Of a stretch of 64,000 nucleotides of DNA, positions 8,701 to 17,714 are shown in pieces. The stretch lies in assembly GCF_017301635.1 (NCBI RefSeq), contig NZ_CP071091.1, positions 6,336,001-6,400,000 of the forward strand, written 5' to 3'. The notes under the pieces were generated by a model. It did no database searches, was not told the DNA's origin, and worked only from the letters and a program-made list of their open reading frames with translations. Position 1 is the stretch's first letter; the number at the start of each line of letters is the position of its first letter. The stretch is from Myxococcus landrumus. GTDB lineage: Bacteria; Myxococcota; Myxococcia; Myxococcales; Myxococcaceae. A program made the translations under genes and the position numbers.

Positions 8701-9480
8701 TCAATTCCTCACACCCGGAGGCCCGACAGGCCCCTGCACCCGAGGCTGTCCGCGCACTCGAGCAATGGCTTGCACCAACTCCCGCAAGGGCACCGGCTTC
8801 GTCATACACACCACCGCGCCCTGGGCCGCCACCTTCCGCAACAGCTCCGGCACCACGTGGCCGGACATGGCAATAACGGCCACCGACAAATCCGCCGCCT
8901 TCACCTTGGCCACCAGCTCCGGACCGCTCATTTCTGGCATCACGAGGTCCAGGACACACACGTCGAAGTCGCCGGAACGCAGCCACGTCAACGCCTCCTC
9001 GCCGCTGTACACGGCGCGCGCACGCAGGCCCACCGTGCTCAGCGCGCGCACCATGGCGCGTGCCACCGGCTCCGTGTCGTCCACCACCAACACCTGCGGC
9101 GCCCGGGCCGCGCGAAGGATGGTGTCCAGCGCGTGCGCCACGTCGAAGGGCTTGGGCAACACCGTGAAGGCCCCTTCAGCGAGCGCGTCCTCCACCAGCT
9201 CCTCCGCCGTGAAGGCCGTCATCAACACCACGGGCATGTCCGGCCGCGCCTGCTTGATGCGGCGCAACAGGTCCACCCCGTGCAAGCCCGGCATGCGCAT
9301 GTCGCTGAGCACCACATCCACCGGGTGCTCTCCGAGAAGACGCAGCGCTTCCTCGCCGTTGGCGGCCTCCAGGACGGTGTGGCCCTCCAACTCCAGGTTC
9401 GCCGCGAGCGTGATGCGCAGCCCCTCCTCGTCGTCGACCAAAAGGATGCGAGCGGGGCCCAAAGCCACGTCCTCCATCAT
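8701..9480 (-). CDS. Tandem double-receiver protein
   Basis: 259 residues made of two receiver domains and little else. Domain 1 (about 10-125): RILLVDDEEGLR, DVVLSDMRMPGLHG, LPKPFD. Domain 2 (about 130-245): VLVVDDTEPVAR, DVCVLDLVMPEMSG, VCMTKPVPL. Both keep the acidic pair, phosphoacceptor Asp and Lys, so both can be phosphorylated. There is no DNA-binding or enzymatic output. Such proteins act as phosphate sinks or relays. The start ATG overlaps the stop of the membrane kinase gene (ATGATG at 9475-9480), indicating translational coupling; the second ATG, three bases on, is equally usable. Confidence 0.9.
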   Translation of the reverse strand: MMEDVALGPARILLVDDEEGLRITLAANLELEGHTVLEAANGEEALRLLGEHPVDVVLSDMRMPGLHGVDLLRRIKQARPDMPVVLMTAFTAEELVEDALAEGAFTVLPKPFDVAHALDTILRAARAPQVLVVDDTEPVARAMVRALSTVGLRARAVYSGEEALTWLRSGDFDVCVLDLVMPEMSGPELVAKVKAADLSVAVIAMSGHVVPELLRKVAAQGAVVCMTKPVPLRELVQAIARVRGQPRVQGPVGPPGVRN

Positions 9481-10898
9481 GCGGCCTGCGCCGCCGCGGT
9501 TGCCGGAAGGTGAATATGGAATTCACTACCCCGGCCGGCTTCGCTTCGCACAGAGATTGTACCTCCGTGACGTTGCACCATGTTGGCCACAATGGCCAGT
9601 CCCAAGCCCGTCCCACGCGTCTTGGTTGTGAAGAGCGGTTCGAAAATCTTGGGCAGCACGTCCGGTGGGATGCCCGCCCCGTCATCTATCACGCGAATGG
9701 CCCAGGGCCCCGCGTCTTGTCCTTCCGCCAGCACTGAAACCTGTCCCGTCCTTCCGGTGGGCATCGCCTCTACCGCGTTCTGCACCAGGTTCACCAGGAC
9801 CTGACGGAACTGTTCCTTGTCCAGACTGGGCACGGGGAGAGACTCGGGGACCTCATTGATGATGCGCACTCCCTCGCGCGGCGGCACGACGCCAATGGCC
9901 TCGTCCACCAGAGGTCGCAAAGGACACGGCTGGAGCGCGGGTGGACGCTCCCGCGCGAAGTCCAACAGGTCCGAGATGATTTTCGCGCACGCGCCCAACT
10001 CCCGCTCCATGACCCCCAGGAACTGGGGGACCCGTGGGTCATCCGCCGCCCCAATCACATCCCGACTCAGTCGTCGGGAGAGGTAGGCGTGGGCGTTGCG
10101 CACGGCGGCCAGGGGATTGCGCAATTCATGACCCACGCTGGCGGCCAACTGACCCACCGCGGCCAGCTTCTCCACGCGGATGAGGTGCTCCTGGAAGCCG
10201 CTCAGCTCGCGCAGCGCGCGGTCCAGCGCGGCGGACTTCTCCTCCTCGCGCTCGCGCGCCAGCTCCAGCTCCGCGCGCCGCACGGCGACCTCGCGCATCT
10301 CCCGCCGCATCCCGCGTCCGGCGTGCAGCAACACCATGTCGAGGATGCCGACCCAGAAGGCGTGCTCCAGGAAGCGCCACCACTCCGGGTCCACGACGCC
10401 ATACACGGACTCCGGCCAGAGGAAGCCTCGGATGATGTGGTCCGCGATGGTGGCGCCCGTCGCGGACAGGAGCACCCACGGGTCCCGGTACAGCGCGAGG
10501 AAGGCCAGCGAGACGAAGACGTGGAAGTGCGTCTCCACGCGCCCCCCCGTCAGGTGGATGAGCAGCGAGGACCACAACATCTGCGCCAGCGCCACCCCGT
10601 GCCGGGTGGCCGCGTCACCGGGACGCCACCGCGCCAGGGCAATGGGAAACACGGTGAGCGCCGCGCCCAGGAAGAGGGCGGCATACACATGCGCGTGGGG
10701 CGCGCCGTCCTTGCCTTCCCAGCCATAGGGCGCGACGAAGAGCGCCACGAGGATGCCGAAGGCCCACTGCGCCAGCATCAACCCCGCGAAGAGGCGGTCG
10801 GTGCGCCGGCGCACAGCGCCCAGATGCTCCCGGAACAACAGGACCGCGCGTTCCTTCAATGCCACCGTCGGGCCGCTGACGTCCTCCGAGAGCTTCAT
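9477..10898 (-). CDS. Membrane-bound sensor histidine kinase
   Basis: About 473 residues. The ATG at 10898 overlaps the stop of the upstream gene (ATGA), so I prefer it to the ATG 45 bases upstream. Residues about 20-190 hold five to six hydrophobic segments with a His-rich stretch (GGRVETHFHVFVSLAFLALY) that could bind a cofactor or metal. A coiled-coil linker follows (REREEEKSAALDRALRELSG), then the kinase core: H-box VGHELRNPLAAVRN, N-box NLVQNAVEAM, G1 VIDDGAGIPP, F FEPLFTTK, G2 GTGLGLAIV. The signal is unknown. The core is typical of relay kinases in myxobacteria, where the partner receivers are often encoded alongside, as here. Confidence 0.93.
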   Translation of the reverse strand: MKLSEDVSGPTVALKERAVLLFREHLGAVRRRTDRLFAGLMLAQWAFGILVALFVAPYGWEGKDGAPHAHVYAALFLGAALTVFPIALARWRPGDAATRHGVALAQMLWSSLLIHLTGGRVETHFHVFVSLAFLALYRDPWVLLSATGATIADHIIRGFLWPESVYGVVDPEWWRFLEHAFWVGILDMVLLHAGRGMRREMREVAVRRAELELAREREEEKSAALDRALRELSGFQEHLIRVEKLAAVGQLAASVGHELRNPLAAVRNAHAYLSRRLSRDVIGAADDPRVPQFLGVMERELGACAKIISDLLDFARERPPALQPCPLRPLVDEAIGVVPPREGVRIINEVPESLPVPSLDKEQFRQVLVNLVQNAVEAMPTGRTGQVSVLAEGQDAGPWAIRVIDDGAGIPPDVLPKIFEPLFTTKTRGTGLGLAIVANMVQRHGGTISVRSEAGRGSEFHIHLPATAAAQAA

Positions 10899-11524
10899 GG
10901 GGTGTTCGTGGCCCGGACCCCGGGCGGTTCCTCCAATGCGCAACCGTAGACCGCGTGCTCTGACGTCCCGCCCGACCCACCCGCTTCCCGAAGCAGCGCC
11001 TCCACGGCGTCCCGCCCCGGATTGTCTCCTCGGTGTCCTCGCGCCGCGGTGAGCCCACCGCTGAAGCGCAGCCGACCTTCCGCATCATAGAGCAAGGAAT
11101 GTCCAGAAGTGACGGCTCCGAACAAATGGGCTTGTGTCCCACCTTCATCCGCGAGCACGCGGACGCCCGGAATCGCGGCGGCGGCGCGCCACAGCGGGCC
11201 TTGCGTCCAGTCTCCGGACGTCCCTTCCGGGCGGAGGAACAGCACGCGCGCGTCCAGCCGGCCCCGGGCGTGCTCCATCACCACCGCCAGCTCCCCCAGG
11301 CTCGCCCGGGTGCAGGGACAGCGCGGGTGCGCCAGCATCACCAGCGTGGGCCGCCCCTCGGCGCGAGGGGGCTGCGCCGCCTGGGGCCATTGGGGCGGCG
11401 CCTCCTGCGTGGCGCCAGGGGTGAGGGCATGTCGGGTCAACAGCGCGAAGCCCACGCCCATGGCGGCGAGCCACAGCAACCCCGACACCACCCACATCCC
11501 CCGCGCGAAGGCGGGACGCTTCAT
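10895..11524 (-). CDS. Thioredoxin-fold, membrane-anchored RedB-like protein
   Basis: About 209 residues. One N-terminal transmembrane segment (MWVVSGLLWLAAMGVGFALL) is followed by an extracytoplasmic domain with a thioredoxin-like core: TLVMLAHPRCPCTRASLGEL carries a CPC motif at the position of the thioredoxin CxxC, and later LLYDAEGRLRFSGGLTAARGH fits the usual beta-hairpin. Related proteins have been labelled RedB; their reaction is not established. It lies inside the phosphorelay operon with ATGA overlaps on both sides, so a periplasmic redox input or output of the relay is a reasonable inference, not shown. The start at 11524 is set by the overlap with the upstream receiver stop. Confidence 0.68.
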   Translation of the reverse strand: MKRPAFARGMWVVSGLLWLAAMGVGFALLTRHALTPGATQEAPPQWPQAAQPPRAEGRPTLVMLAHPRCPCTRASLGELAVVMEHARGRLDARVLFLRPEGTSGDWTQGPLWRAAAAIPGVRVLADEGGTQAHLFGAVTSGHSLLYDAEGRLRFSGGLTAARGHRGDNPGRDAVEALLREAGGSGGTSEHAVYGCALEEPPGVRATNTP

Positions 11525-11958
11525 CGAGGACCCCACTTGTGCTCGGCCAGCCCGGACGAGAGCTGGCTCATCTCGCGCTTGAGTCGCGCGGACGCCGCGG
11601 CGCGGTGGATCATCGCGATGAGGTCCGCGGGCTGGTACGGCTTGAGCACCAGGTAGAAGAGGCCCTGCGCATCCAACCTGTCACGCCAGTCGAGGTACTC
11701 GCGGCAGCCCGTCACCAGCACCCCCGCCAGATGCGGGTCCTGCGTGACAGCCTGGCGCAGGAGCAGGATGCCGCTGGGCCCGGGCATGTGCAGGTCCGTG
11801 CACAACACGTCGAAGCGGCTCCGCGCCAGCAGCACGCGCGCGGCATGCGCGTCGCGAGCGGTCTGGACGTCGAAGTCCTCGGAGAGCACGGCCGCGGTGG
11901 TGGCGAGGACCGGCGCCTCGTCGTCCACCAGCAGCACCTGGAGCCGCGGGGCATTCAT
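11521..11958 (-). CDS. Single-domain response regulator
   Basis: 145 residues from the ATG at 11958. Receiver residues are present: VLLVDDEAPVLA, FDVLCTDLHMPGPSG (phosphoacceptor Asp), LVTGCREYLDW, and YLVLKPYQP (Lys). A short helical C-terminal tail follows. It is the first gene of the 11958-7538 operon; upstream there are about 180 bp to the next gene, the likely promoter region. It has no output domain, so it is a relay intermediate or acts by interaction. Confidence 0.85.
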   Translation of the reverse strand: MNAPRLQVLLVDDEAPVLATTAAVLSEDFDVQTARDAHAARVLLARSRFDVLCTDLHMPGPSGILLLRQAVTQDPHLAGVLVTGCREYLDWRDRLDAQGLFYLVLKPYQPADLIAMIHRAAASARLKREMSQLSSGLAEHKWGPR

Positions 11959-12138
11959 GGCGGGGACAGGCCCCGAAGATAACGCCCCTCCCGCCAGAAC
12001 GTGAGGGGATGTGGAGGACTGTTCTCCAATCACTGGCCCCCCGTACCTCCGCGCTAGAGGGCTGGCACCTACACACGCCTGCGCGCGCTCGGGGGCCCGC
12101 TCGCCTGGCGGCACTCGGAGACGGGCGCGCGTCCGCGC

Positions 12139-13584
12139 TCAGTCGCGCGCGGTGAAGCGCCCCTTCGCCATGAAGACGTACGGGTCGTCGATGATGACTT
12201 GTGCGCCCACGTCCTGGCGCCAGATGGCGATGAGCTCCCGCACGCGCTCCGCGGTGAGCGTCCAGATTTCACCGCGCGGAGGCTTCTCCACCATCACCCA
12301 CTCGAACACCCGGCCCTCGGGGGGCTGCGGGCTCCCCAGCGCGAAGATTTCGTCCCGGTCCGCCAGCAGGGCCACGAAGTTGCCCCCGATGAGCACGGGG
12401 CTCTGACGCTCGCGCGTGAGCAGCTCCACGCCCCGGGCGATGCTGGCCATCCGCTCCGGCTCATCCGGGCAGCGGGCCGGGAACTCGAGCGGCGTCACCA
12501 TCGTCCGCCAGGCGGAGCGCAGGTTGTTCTCGTTGGTGGTGATGAGCAGCGCGAAGGTGCTCACGAGCACCCACGCCGGGGGCCTGCGGGAGCGCATGAC
12601 GGGAAGGAAGCCCATCAGCGCCGCGGCCATCAGCGGCGCGACGTAGTGGAAGCGCCAGGCCATGCCCAGGAAGCGGATGCCCAGCAAGGGCAGGAGGACC
12701 AGCAGCCAGGCCCAGTCCGGCTTCAAGCGCTCGCGCCACGTCCAGAGGATGAGCGGCATCAGGGCCACCAACAGCGTCCCCATGCGCGAGAGCTGCGAGG
12801 GCTCCACGCGAAGCCAGAGGTAGTGCAGCCACCCCTCCTCCAGTCCTCGCCCGAGCCGCTCGACGTGGTCCTGCGTGTGCCCCCAGAGCCGGGGCCGCAG
12901 CCCGTAGACCCAGGCGAGCCACACCACCGACAGCACCAGCACCCCCACCGCGTAGCGCCGGTCTCCGCGCAGCCACAGCGCCACGGCGAGCATGACTCCC
13001 ACGAAGGCGAACTCCTCCTTGCAGGAGAACAGCAGCACCAGCGCCACCATCAGCAGCCCGTTGCGGCGAAAGTGGAAGGCCACCCCCGCCAACACCCACG
13101 GCAGCACGGACCACGTCGTGGGGTGGATGGGATACTTCAACGCATCCACCGCCCCCACCGACATCAGCAGGAGCCCCGCCGCCAGCACCGTGGACGCGCG
13201 GCTCAAGAGCCCGCGAGCGTGGAGCCAGAACAACGGCACCAGCGCCAACAGCACGAAGAGGGACTCGGCCACCATCGCCGCCCACATCGCGGGCAGCACC
13301 TCCGTCAGCGGCTGCGCCAGCCACAGGACGGGGTCGAAGTGGTCGTTGAAGATGAAGGCCTGCCGCCCGCTCAGCCAGGGATTGGGGTCCGCGAACGAGA
13401 TGCGCGCGAAGGCCTGGACGTAGATGCCCAGGTCGTAGTTCGCGAAGCAGGCGCGCGCGGCCTGGTACCAGGTGGGGGCGACGACGCACAGCACCCAGGC
13501 CAGCACGACGAGGGGAAGTGCCAGGTGCCCGAGCCAGCGGCGAAACCGCCCGTGAGTGGGTGCGTCAGGAGTGGAGGACGTCAT
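12139..13584 (-). CDS. DUF2079 polytopic membrane protein
   Basis: 481 residues with about ten hydrophobic helices. The opening after the first helix (FANYDLGIYVQAFARISFADPNP then HFDPVLW) is the hallmark of DUF2079, where conserved 'F..G.YD' and 'HF.P' segments lie in the first periplasmic loop, as in GT-C-type glycosyltransferases. It could transfer a sugar from a lipid donor at the periplasmic face, but no member with a proven reaction is known to me. The C-terminal 110 residues are soluble and end in a possible ligand-binding fold. There are no carbohydrate genes beside it. Confidence 0.78.
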   Translation of the reverse strand: MTSSTPDAPTHGRFRRWLGHLALPLVVLAWVLCVVAPTWYQAARACFANYDLGIYVQAFARISFADPNPWLSGRQAFIFNDHFDPVLWLAQPLTEVLPAMWAAMVAESLFVLLALVPLFWLHARGLLSRASTVLAAGLLLMSVGAVDALKYPIHPTTWSVLPWVLAGVAFHFRRNGLLMVALVLLFSCKEEFAFVGVMLAVALWLRGDRRYAVGVLVLSVVWLAWVYGLRPRLWGHTQDHVERLGRGLEEGWLHYLWLRVEPSQLSRMGTLLVALMPLILWTWRERLKPDWAWLLVLLPLLGIRFLGMAWRFHYVAPLMAAALMGFLPVMRSRRPPAWVLVSTFALLITTNENNLRSAWRTMVTPLEFPARCPDEPERMASIARGVELLTRERQSPVLIGGNFVALLADRDEIFALGSPQPPEGRVFEWVMVEKPPRGEIWTLTAERVRELIAIWRQDVGAQVIIDDPYVFMAKGRFTARD

Positions 13585-13698
13585 GAGCGAGTGCGCGGAG
13601 CAGGTGCTGCCACGGCCATGAGCCGCCCCGTCTAACGCACTCGCTCACGTCATTCCATCCCCAACACGAATCCGCGTCCGGGGCGCCGAAGCCCCCCT

Positions 13699-14037
13699 TC
13701 AGTGGCGGTACTGCTCGTAATGCGCCTGCGTGTAGTGCTGGAGCTGCCGGCGCGCCGCCTCGAACGCCTCCGTCACCGCCTGGTAGGGGTCCTCATGCGC
13801 GGCATGCTCCGCCGCCGTGCGGCCCGCGCTGATGTCCTTGCCCGGCACGTGCAGGTCCACGCGCACGCGGAACTGGTGGCCGTGGTGTTGATGCCGGTGC
13901 GGCTCGTCCACCACGACATGGCATCCCACGATGCCATCGAAGAACTGCTCGAGCTTCGCCGCGTGGTCGCGAATGTGCTCGTTGAGCGCCTCGCTCGTCG
14001 TCATGCCCCGGTAGGTAATCTGCAACGCTCGCTTCAT
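13699..14037 (-). CDS. HPF/RaiA-family ribosome-associated protein
   Basis: 112 residues from the ATG at 14037 (MKRALQITYRGM). The fold is that of sigma-54 modulation/ribosome hibernation proteins: 'ITYRGM.TSEALNEHIRDHAAKLEQFF' for helix 1, a His-rich beta segment (VVVDEPHRHQHHGHQFRVRVDLHVPGKDI), and DPYQAVTEAFEAARRQLQHY for helix 2. It binds the 30S decoding region and silences ribosomes under stress. It is the short type with no C-terminal dimerisation domain. The His-rich hairpin is common in variants from myxobacteria. It is monocistronic with clear gaps on both sides. Confidence 0.85.
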   Translation of the reverse strand: MKRALQITYRGMTTSEALNEHIRDHAAKLEQFFDGIVGCHVVVDEPHRHQHHGHQFRVRVDLHVPGKDISAGRTAAEHAAHEDPYQAVTEAFEAARRQLQHYTQAHYEQYRH

Positions 14038-14233
14038 CGTTGGCCTCGGGTCTGGCCCCATCCGCGTGGGGTTGGGTTGCAAGCCTCCCCATTGCATCCG
14101 GCCGGCCAACTCCAACCCCTGGAAATGTCAGCACCCGCGTCCCTCGCCTCCGCAGCCTTTGCGGCGAAACGGGGCGGCACGCAGTCCCTGCGGGGCGAGT
14201 TGCCCCAGGCACGGGCACACGACGGCGCGGGGC

Positions 14234-15235
14234 CTACGAGCGCGTGTCCAGCACGGCCGCGCCGCGCACCTGTCCCTCGCGCAGCGCGGTGAGCGCCTCG
14301 TTCGCGGCGGAGAGGGGAAACACCCGCACCTCGGTGCGCACGGGAACCAGGGGAGCGAGCACCAGGAAGTCCAGCGCATCCGCCCGCGTCAGGTTCGCCA
14401 CCGAGCGCACCGCGCGCTCCTCCCAGAGCAGCGCATACGGGAACGACGGGACATCGCTCATGTGGATGCCGCCACATACCACCACGCCGCCCTTGTCCAC
14501 GGCACGCAGCGCCTCGGGCACCAGCGCCCCCACGGGCGCGAAGAGGATGGCCGCATCCAGGGACTCGGGAGGCAACGCATCCGAGCCTCCCGCCCACACC
14601 GCCCCCAGCTCCCGCGCGAAGTGTTGCCCCGCTTCGTCCCCCGGCCGCGTGAAGGCAAACACGCGTCTGCCTTGATATCGCGCCACCTGGATGAGCACAT
14701 GCGCGGCGGCGCCAAAGCCATACAACCCCAGCCGCTCACCCTCCCCCGCCAGACGCAGGCTGCGAAAGCCGATGAGCCCCGCGCACATCAACGGCGCGGC
14801 GTGGAAGTCCGGGAAGCTCGCGGGCAGTGGGAAGCAGAAGCGATGGTGCGCCACGGTGTACTCGGCGTAACCCCCATCCACCTGGTAGCCGGTGAAGCGG
14901 GCGTAGTCGCAGAGGTTCTCCCGCCCGGAGACGCAGAAGCGGCACTGGCCGCACGTCCATCCAAGCCAGGGCACGCCCACGCGGCTGCCCACCTCCAGCC
15001 CCATCACCTCGGCGCCCGCCTCGACGACCGTCGCCACCACTTCATGGCCCGGCACCACGGGCAGCTTGGGCCTGGGCAGCTCTCCATCCACCAGGTGCAG
15101 GTCCGTGCGGCATACCGCGCACGCATGCACTCGCAGCAGCACCTCTTGCGGCCCCGGACGCGGCACGGGCCACCGCTCCTCTCGAAGCGGCTGCCCGGGT
15201 GCGTGGAGAACCATCACACGCATGGTGCCGTCCAT
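14234..15235 (-). CDS. Zinc-dependent alcohol dehydrogenase (MDR family)
   Basis: 333 residues. The catalytic zinc residues lie in CAVCRTDLHLVDG and VVPGHEVVATV, and the structural-zinc lobe has four Cys in WTCGQCRFCVSGRENLC. The Rossmann segment is LGLYGFGAAAHVLIQVARYQG, where GFGAAA replaces the usual GxGxxG. The family oxidises primary alcohols or reduces aldehydes with NAD(P). The start at 15235 has a GGGAG six bases ahead; MRVMVL at 15223 is an alternative. It is monocistronic. Confidence 0.92.
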   Translation of the reverse strand: MDGTMRVMVLHAPGQPLREERWPVPRPGPQEVLLRVHACAVCRTDLHLVDGELPRPKLPVVPGHEVVATVVEAGAEVMGLEVGSRVGVPWLGWTCGQCRFCVSGRENLCDYARFTGYQVDGGYAEYTVAHHRFCFPLPASFPDFHAAPLMCAGLIGFRSLRLAGEGERLGLYGFGAAAHVLIQVARYQGRRVFAFTRPGDEAGQHFARELGAVWAGGSDALPPESLDAAILFAPVGALVPEALRAVDKGGVVVCGGIHMSDVPSFPYALLWEERAVRSVANLTRADALDFLVLAPLVPVRTEVRVFPLSAANEALTALREGQVRGAAVLDTRS

Positions 15236-15328
15236 GGGGTCGCTCCCTTGTGCCGCCTCGGTGAACCCGCGGCGCTCAGAGGGAACTTGGGGGGCGCCTC
15301 GCTCCTCGGGAAGCGCCCACCCTGGGAC

Positions 15329-16846
15329 TCAGAGCTGGATGCCCGCGAGGACGCCCGGCCAGGTGCGCACGATGGTGCGCCCGCTGTCGGAGGTCTCCTT
15401 CCACTCCGGCCCGATGCCCAGCTCCTTCCACGGGTCGCTGCCGTTCCACGTCACGAGCGTGTTGGCGCTCACGCCGCCGAACACCGCGAAGCGGCGCGCC
15501 ACCTGCCAGCCCGCCATCAACCGCAACTGCCCCAGCACGTGGTTCGTGTCGTCGTCGAAGTCGAAGAGGCGGTTGGCGTGCACGCTGGAGCCCATCAGGT
15601 CCATGTCCACGAAGAAGCGCCCCAGCGGGATGTGTCCACCGATGCCCACGCCCGTCGTGTAGCGGCGGCGGTCTCCATCCATCGGCGGCGTCAGGCCCAC
15701 GTTGAGCACCGTGTAGAGGTGCCGCCCGCCCAGCTTCAGGCTCACGTTCGTCAGGGCGATGTCGCTGGCCCACACCTGCACGTGCGCCTGGCCGTTGCCC
15801 ACGAAGCTCAGCAGGCCCACCGACTCGCCCTGCGTCTCGCCCGCCACGTTCACCAACCCCACCTGCGCGCCGTCGATGCGGCTGGCCACGTTCACCAGGC
15901 CCACCTGCGCGCCCTCCACCGAGCCACCCACGTTGATGATGGACACCTGCGCGCCGGACAGCTTGCCCGCGTAGCTGACGCCGGACGACATCTGCAGGCC
16001 CGTCAGGTCCGGGGCCACGTTGACGCCCGCCGCCATCTGCACGCCGCGCGAGACGCCCCTCGCCACGTTGCCGCCCACCGCCATCTGCAAGCCGTTGAGG
16101 GACTCCCCCGCCAGGTTGCCGCCCACGCTCAGCTGCGCGCCCAGCACCTTGCCCGTCGCCATGTTGGCGCCCACGCTCAGCTGCGAGCCGTCCACCGTGC
16201 CCGTCACCACGTTGGCGCCCACCGTGGCCAGCACCCCCGTCGCGTTGCCGCGCACGATGTTGGCACCCACCGAGGCCAGCAGTCCCTCCGCGTCCTTCGT
16301 CACGATGTTGGCGCCCACCGCGAAGAGCGAGCCATTCACCGGGCCCTGCGACACGTTGATGCCCGTGGTGGCCAGCACGCCGCTGGAGCCGCCCTCGCCC
16401 ACGAAGTTGCCGCCCAGCGACACCCCCAGCGCGCGGATGCGCTTGGCCTGCGTGGCGACCAGGCCGATGGACACGTCATGCACCTGGTTGCGCTGCGAGA
16501 AGCCCGAGGTGCTCAGGCCCGGCACCACCGTGAAGCTGAAGGGCACGTGGACCTCCTCGCCCTCCGTCTTCGCCTGGGCCTGCACCACCGTGGGCGCATC
16601 CGCCGCCGCCGTCGCGGCCGGCTCCGTGCTCGTGTTGCCCACCGCCGCCGCCTCCACCAGCGGAGGCGCCGCCATCGCCCGCTCCACGCCGGGACCTTCC
16701 ACCGCCGGCGCGGCCTCCGCCGCACCACCGTCGGTGCCCACCGCGGGCACGGGCGCCTGCTCGGCTCCCTTCGACTCCTCGGCGCCAGCGGACATCGCCA
16801 CCATCGCCGCCATGACGCCCGCACACACCGAGACCTTGCGCTTCAT
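15329..16846 (-). CDS. Secreted surface-repeat protein (LA_2272-like)
   Basis: 505 residues. A signal peptide (ATG at 16846, ending MSAGAEE region) is followed by an Ala/Pro/Val-rich linker (about 20-110). About 15 copies then follow of a 20-22-residue repeat of the type 'GxQxSVGxNxAxGxVxGxQ', e.g. GSQLSVGANMATGKVLGAQL and GAQVGLVNVASRIDGAQVGL, pointing to a beta-solenoid or barrel. A C-terminal 150 residues look like an outer-membrane beta-barrel (HLYTVLNVGL, RRYTTGVGIGGHIPL, RFAVFGGVSANTLVTWNG). This layout matches the LA_2272 surface-repeat family named from Leptospira. The role is unknown; adhesion or stabilisation of the outer membrane is a guess. It is monocistronic. Confidence 0.65.
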   Translation of the reverse strand: MKRKVSVCAGVMAAMVAMSAGAEESKGAEQAPVPAVGTDGGAAEAAPAVEGPGVERAMAAPPLVEAAAVGNTSTEPAATAAADAPTVVQAQAKTEGEEVHVPFSFTVVPGLSTSGFSQRNQVHDVSIGLVATQAKRIRALGVSLGGNFVGEGGSSGVLATTGINVSQGPVNGSLFAVGANIVTKDAEGLLASVGANIVRGNATGVLATVGANVVTGTVDGSQLSVGANMATGKVLGAQLSVGGNLAGESLNGLQMAVGGNVARGVSRGVQMAAGVNVAPDLTGLQMSSGVSYAGKLSGAQVSIINVGGSVEGAQVGLVNVASRIDGAQVGLVNVAGETQGESVGLLSFVGNGQAHVQVWASDIALTNVSLKLGGRHLYTVLNVGLTPPMDGDRRRYTTGVGIGGHIPLGRFFVDMDLMGSSVHANRLFDFDDDTNHVLGQLRLMAGWQVARRFAVFGGVSANTLVTWNGSDPWKELGIGPEWKETSDSGRTIVRTWPGVLAGIQL

Positions 16847-17039
16847 CGCAGAACCTTCCTGAGTTGTTGTCGAGAGGAGCCCCAAGCCCACGCGAGCGCG
16901 GGCACCGGAGGCCCGGTTGCTTCGCGGGGACAGCAGCGCCCCCTTCGCGCAAGGGAACACCGGCCCCACGAATTCGTGTCACCCGCGCTTCTCGACACTC
17001 GGGAAGGCCGTGTCCCCCAGCCCCCGAGTCCCCGTGCGG

Positions 17040-17534
17040 TTACAGCTCCGGGTCCGGCGTGTACTGGACCTCTCCTGTCGCGGAGAGCACCACGCCCGTG
17101 CCGGGCTCGCCCGCGTCATCGTCGCGGCCGACCTCCAGGACCTCGTCCTTCTCGTCCCACTGGCCCAGGTAGTACGAGCCCTCGACGGCCATGCACGCCC
17201 GGCCCTCCGCCACCAGCGTCTCCACCACCTCGCGCTGGTCGCTCACGGCCCGCAGCAGCGTCCACGTCTTCCCGTCCGCGCGGAAGTCGCTCACCATCTC
17301 CAGGAGCTCCGCGTCGCTGGGCGTGCCGCCCGGCTGCGTCTGCCGCTCCCACCGGCGCCCATCCTTCACCGGCTGCCGGACCTTCCAGGTCCGCGCCAGC
17401 TCCAGGAGCTTCTCCTCGGCCGCGTCCTGCTGCCCATGCATCTCCTCGGGCAGCTCGATTTCCTCCAGCACCAGCAGGGCCGTCTCAATCTGGAGCGCCT
17501 TCAGGCACCACTCGTTCCACGCGGTCTTCAGCAT
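17040..17534 (-). CDS. Hypothetical soluble protein
   Basis: 164 residues that I do not recognise. It begins MLKTAWNEWCLKALQIETAL, is helical and charged in its first half (ELPEEMHGQQDAAEEKLLELARTWKV), and has a beta-rich acidic second half (DEKDEVLEVGRDDDAGEP) ending VQYTPDPEL. No signal peptide, membrane helix or metal motif is visible. Codon use matches its neighbours and the frame is clearly coding. It is divergent from the flavin-binding gene at 17715, sharing a 180-bp promoter region. Confidence 0.6.
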   Translation of the reverse strand: MLKTAWNEWCLKALQIETALLVLEEIELPEEMHGQQDAAEEKLLELARTWKVRQPVKDGRRWERQTQPGGTPSDAELLEMVSDFRADGKTWTLLRAVSDQREVVETLVAEGRACMAVEGSYYLGQWDEKDEVLEVGRDDDAGEPGTGVVLSATGEVQYTPDPEL

Positions 17535-17714
17535 CGTCGCACTCGCTTTCCTTCTCCGGAGCCCAACCTCGCGGAGCCATCGCGCCTCCCCTCCCCCCAG
17601 CCGAGAAAGCCCCCGCCACCTACCACACCCCCCGCCCGCCCTGGCGCCATCCCACGCCTCCTGTCTGCTCGTGCTCCCCCGCGCTGCCTACGTTTCAGGG
17701 GCCAGGAGAGAGGC

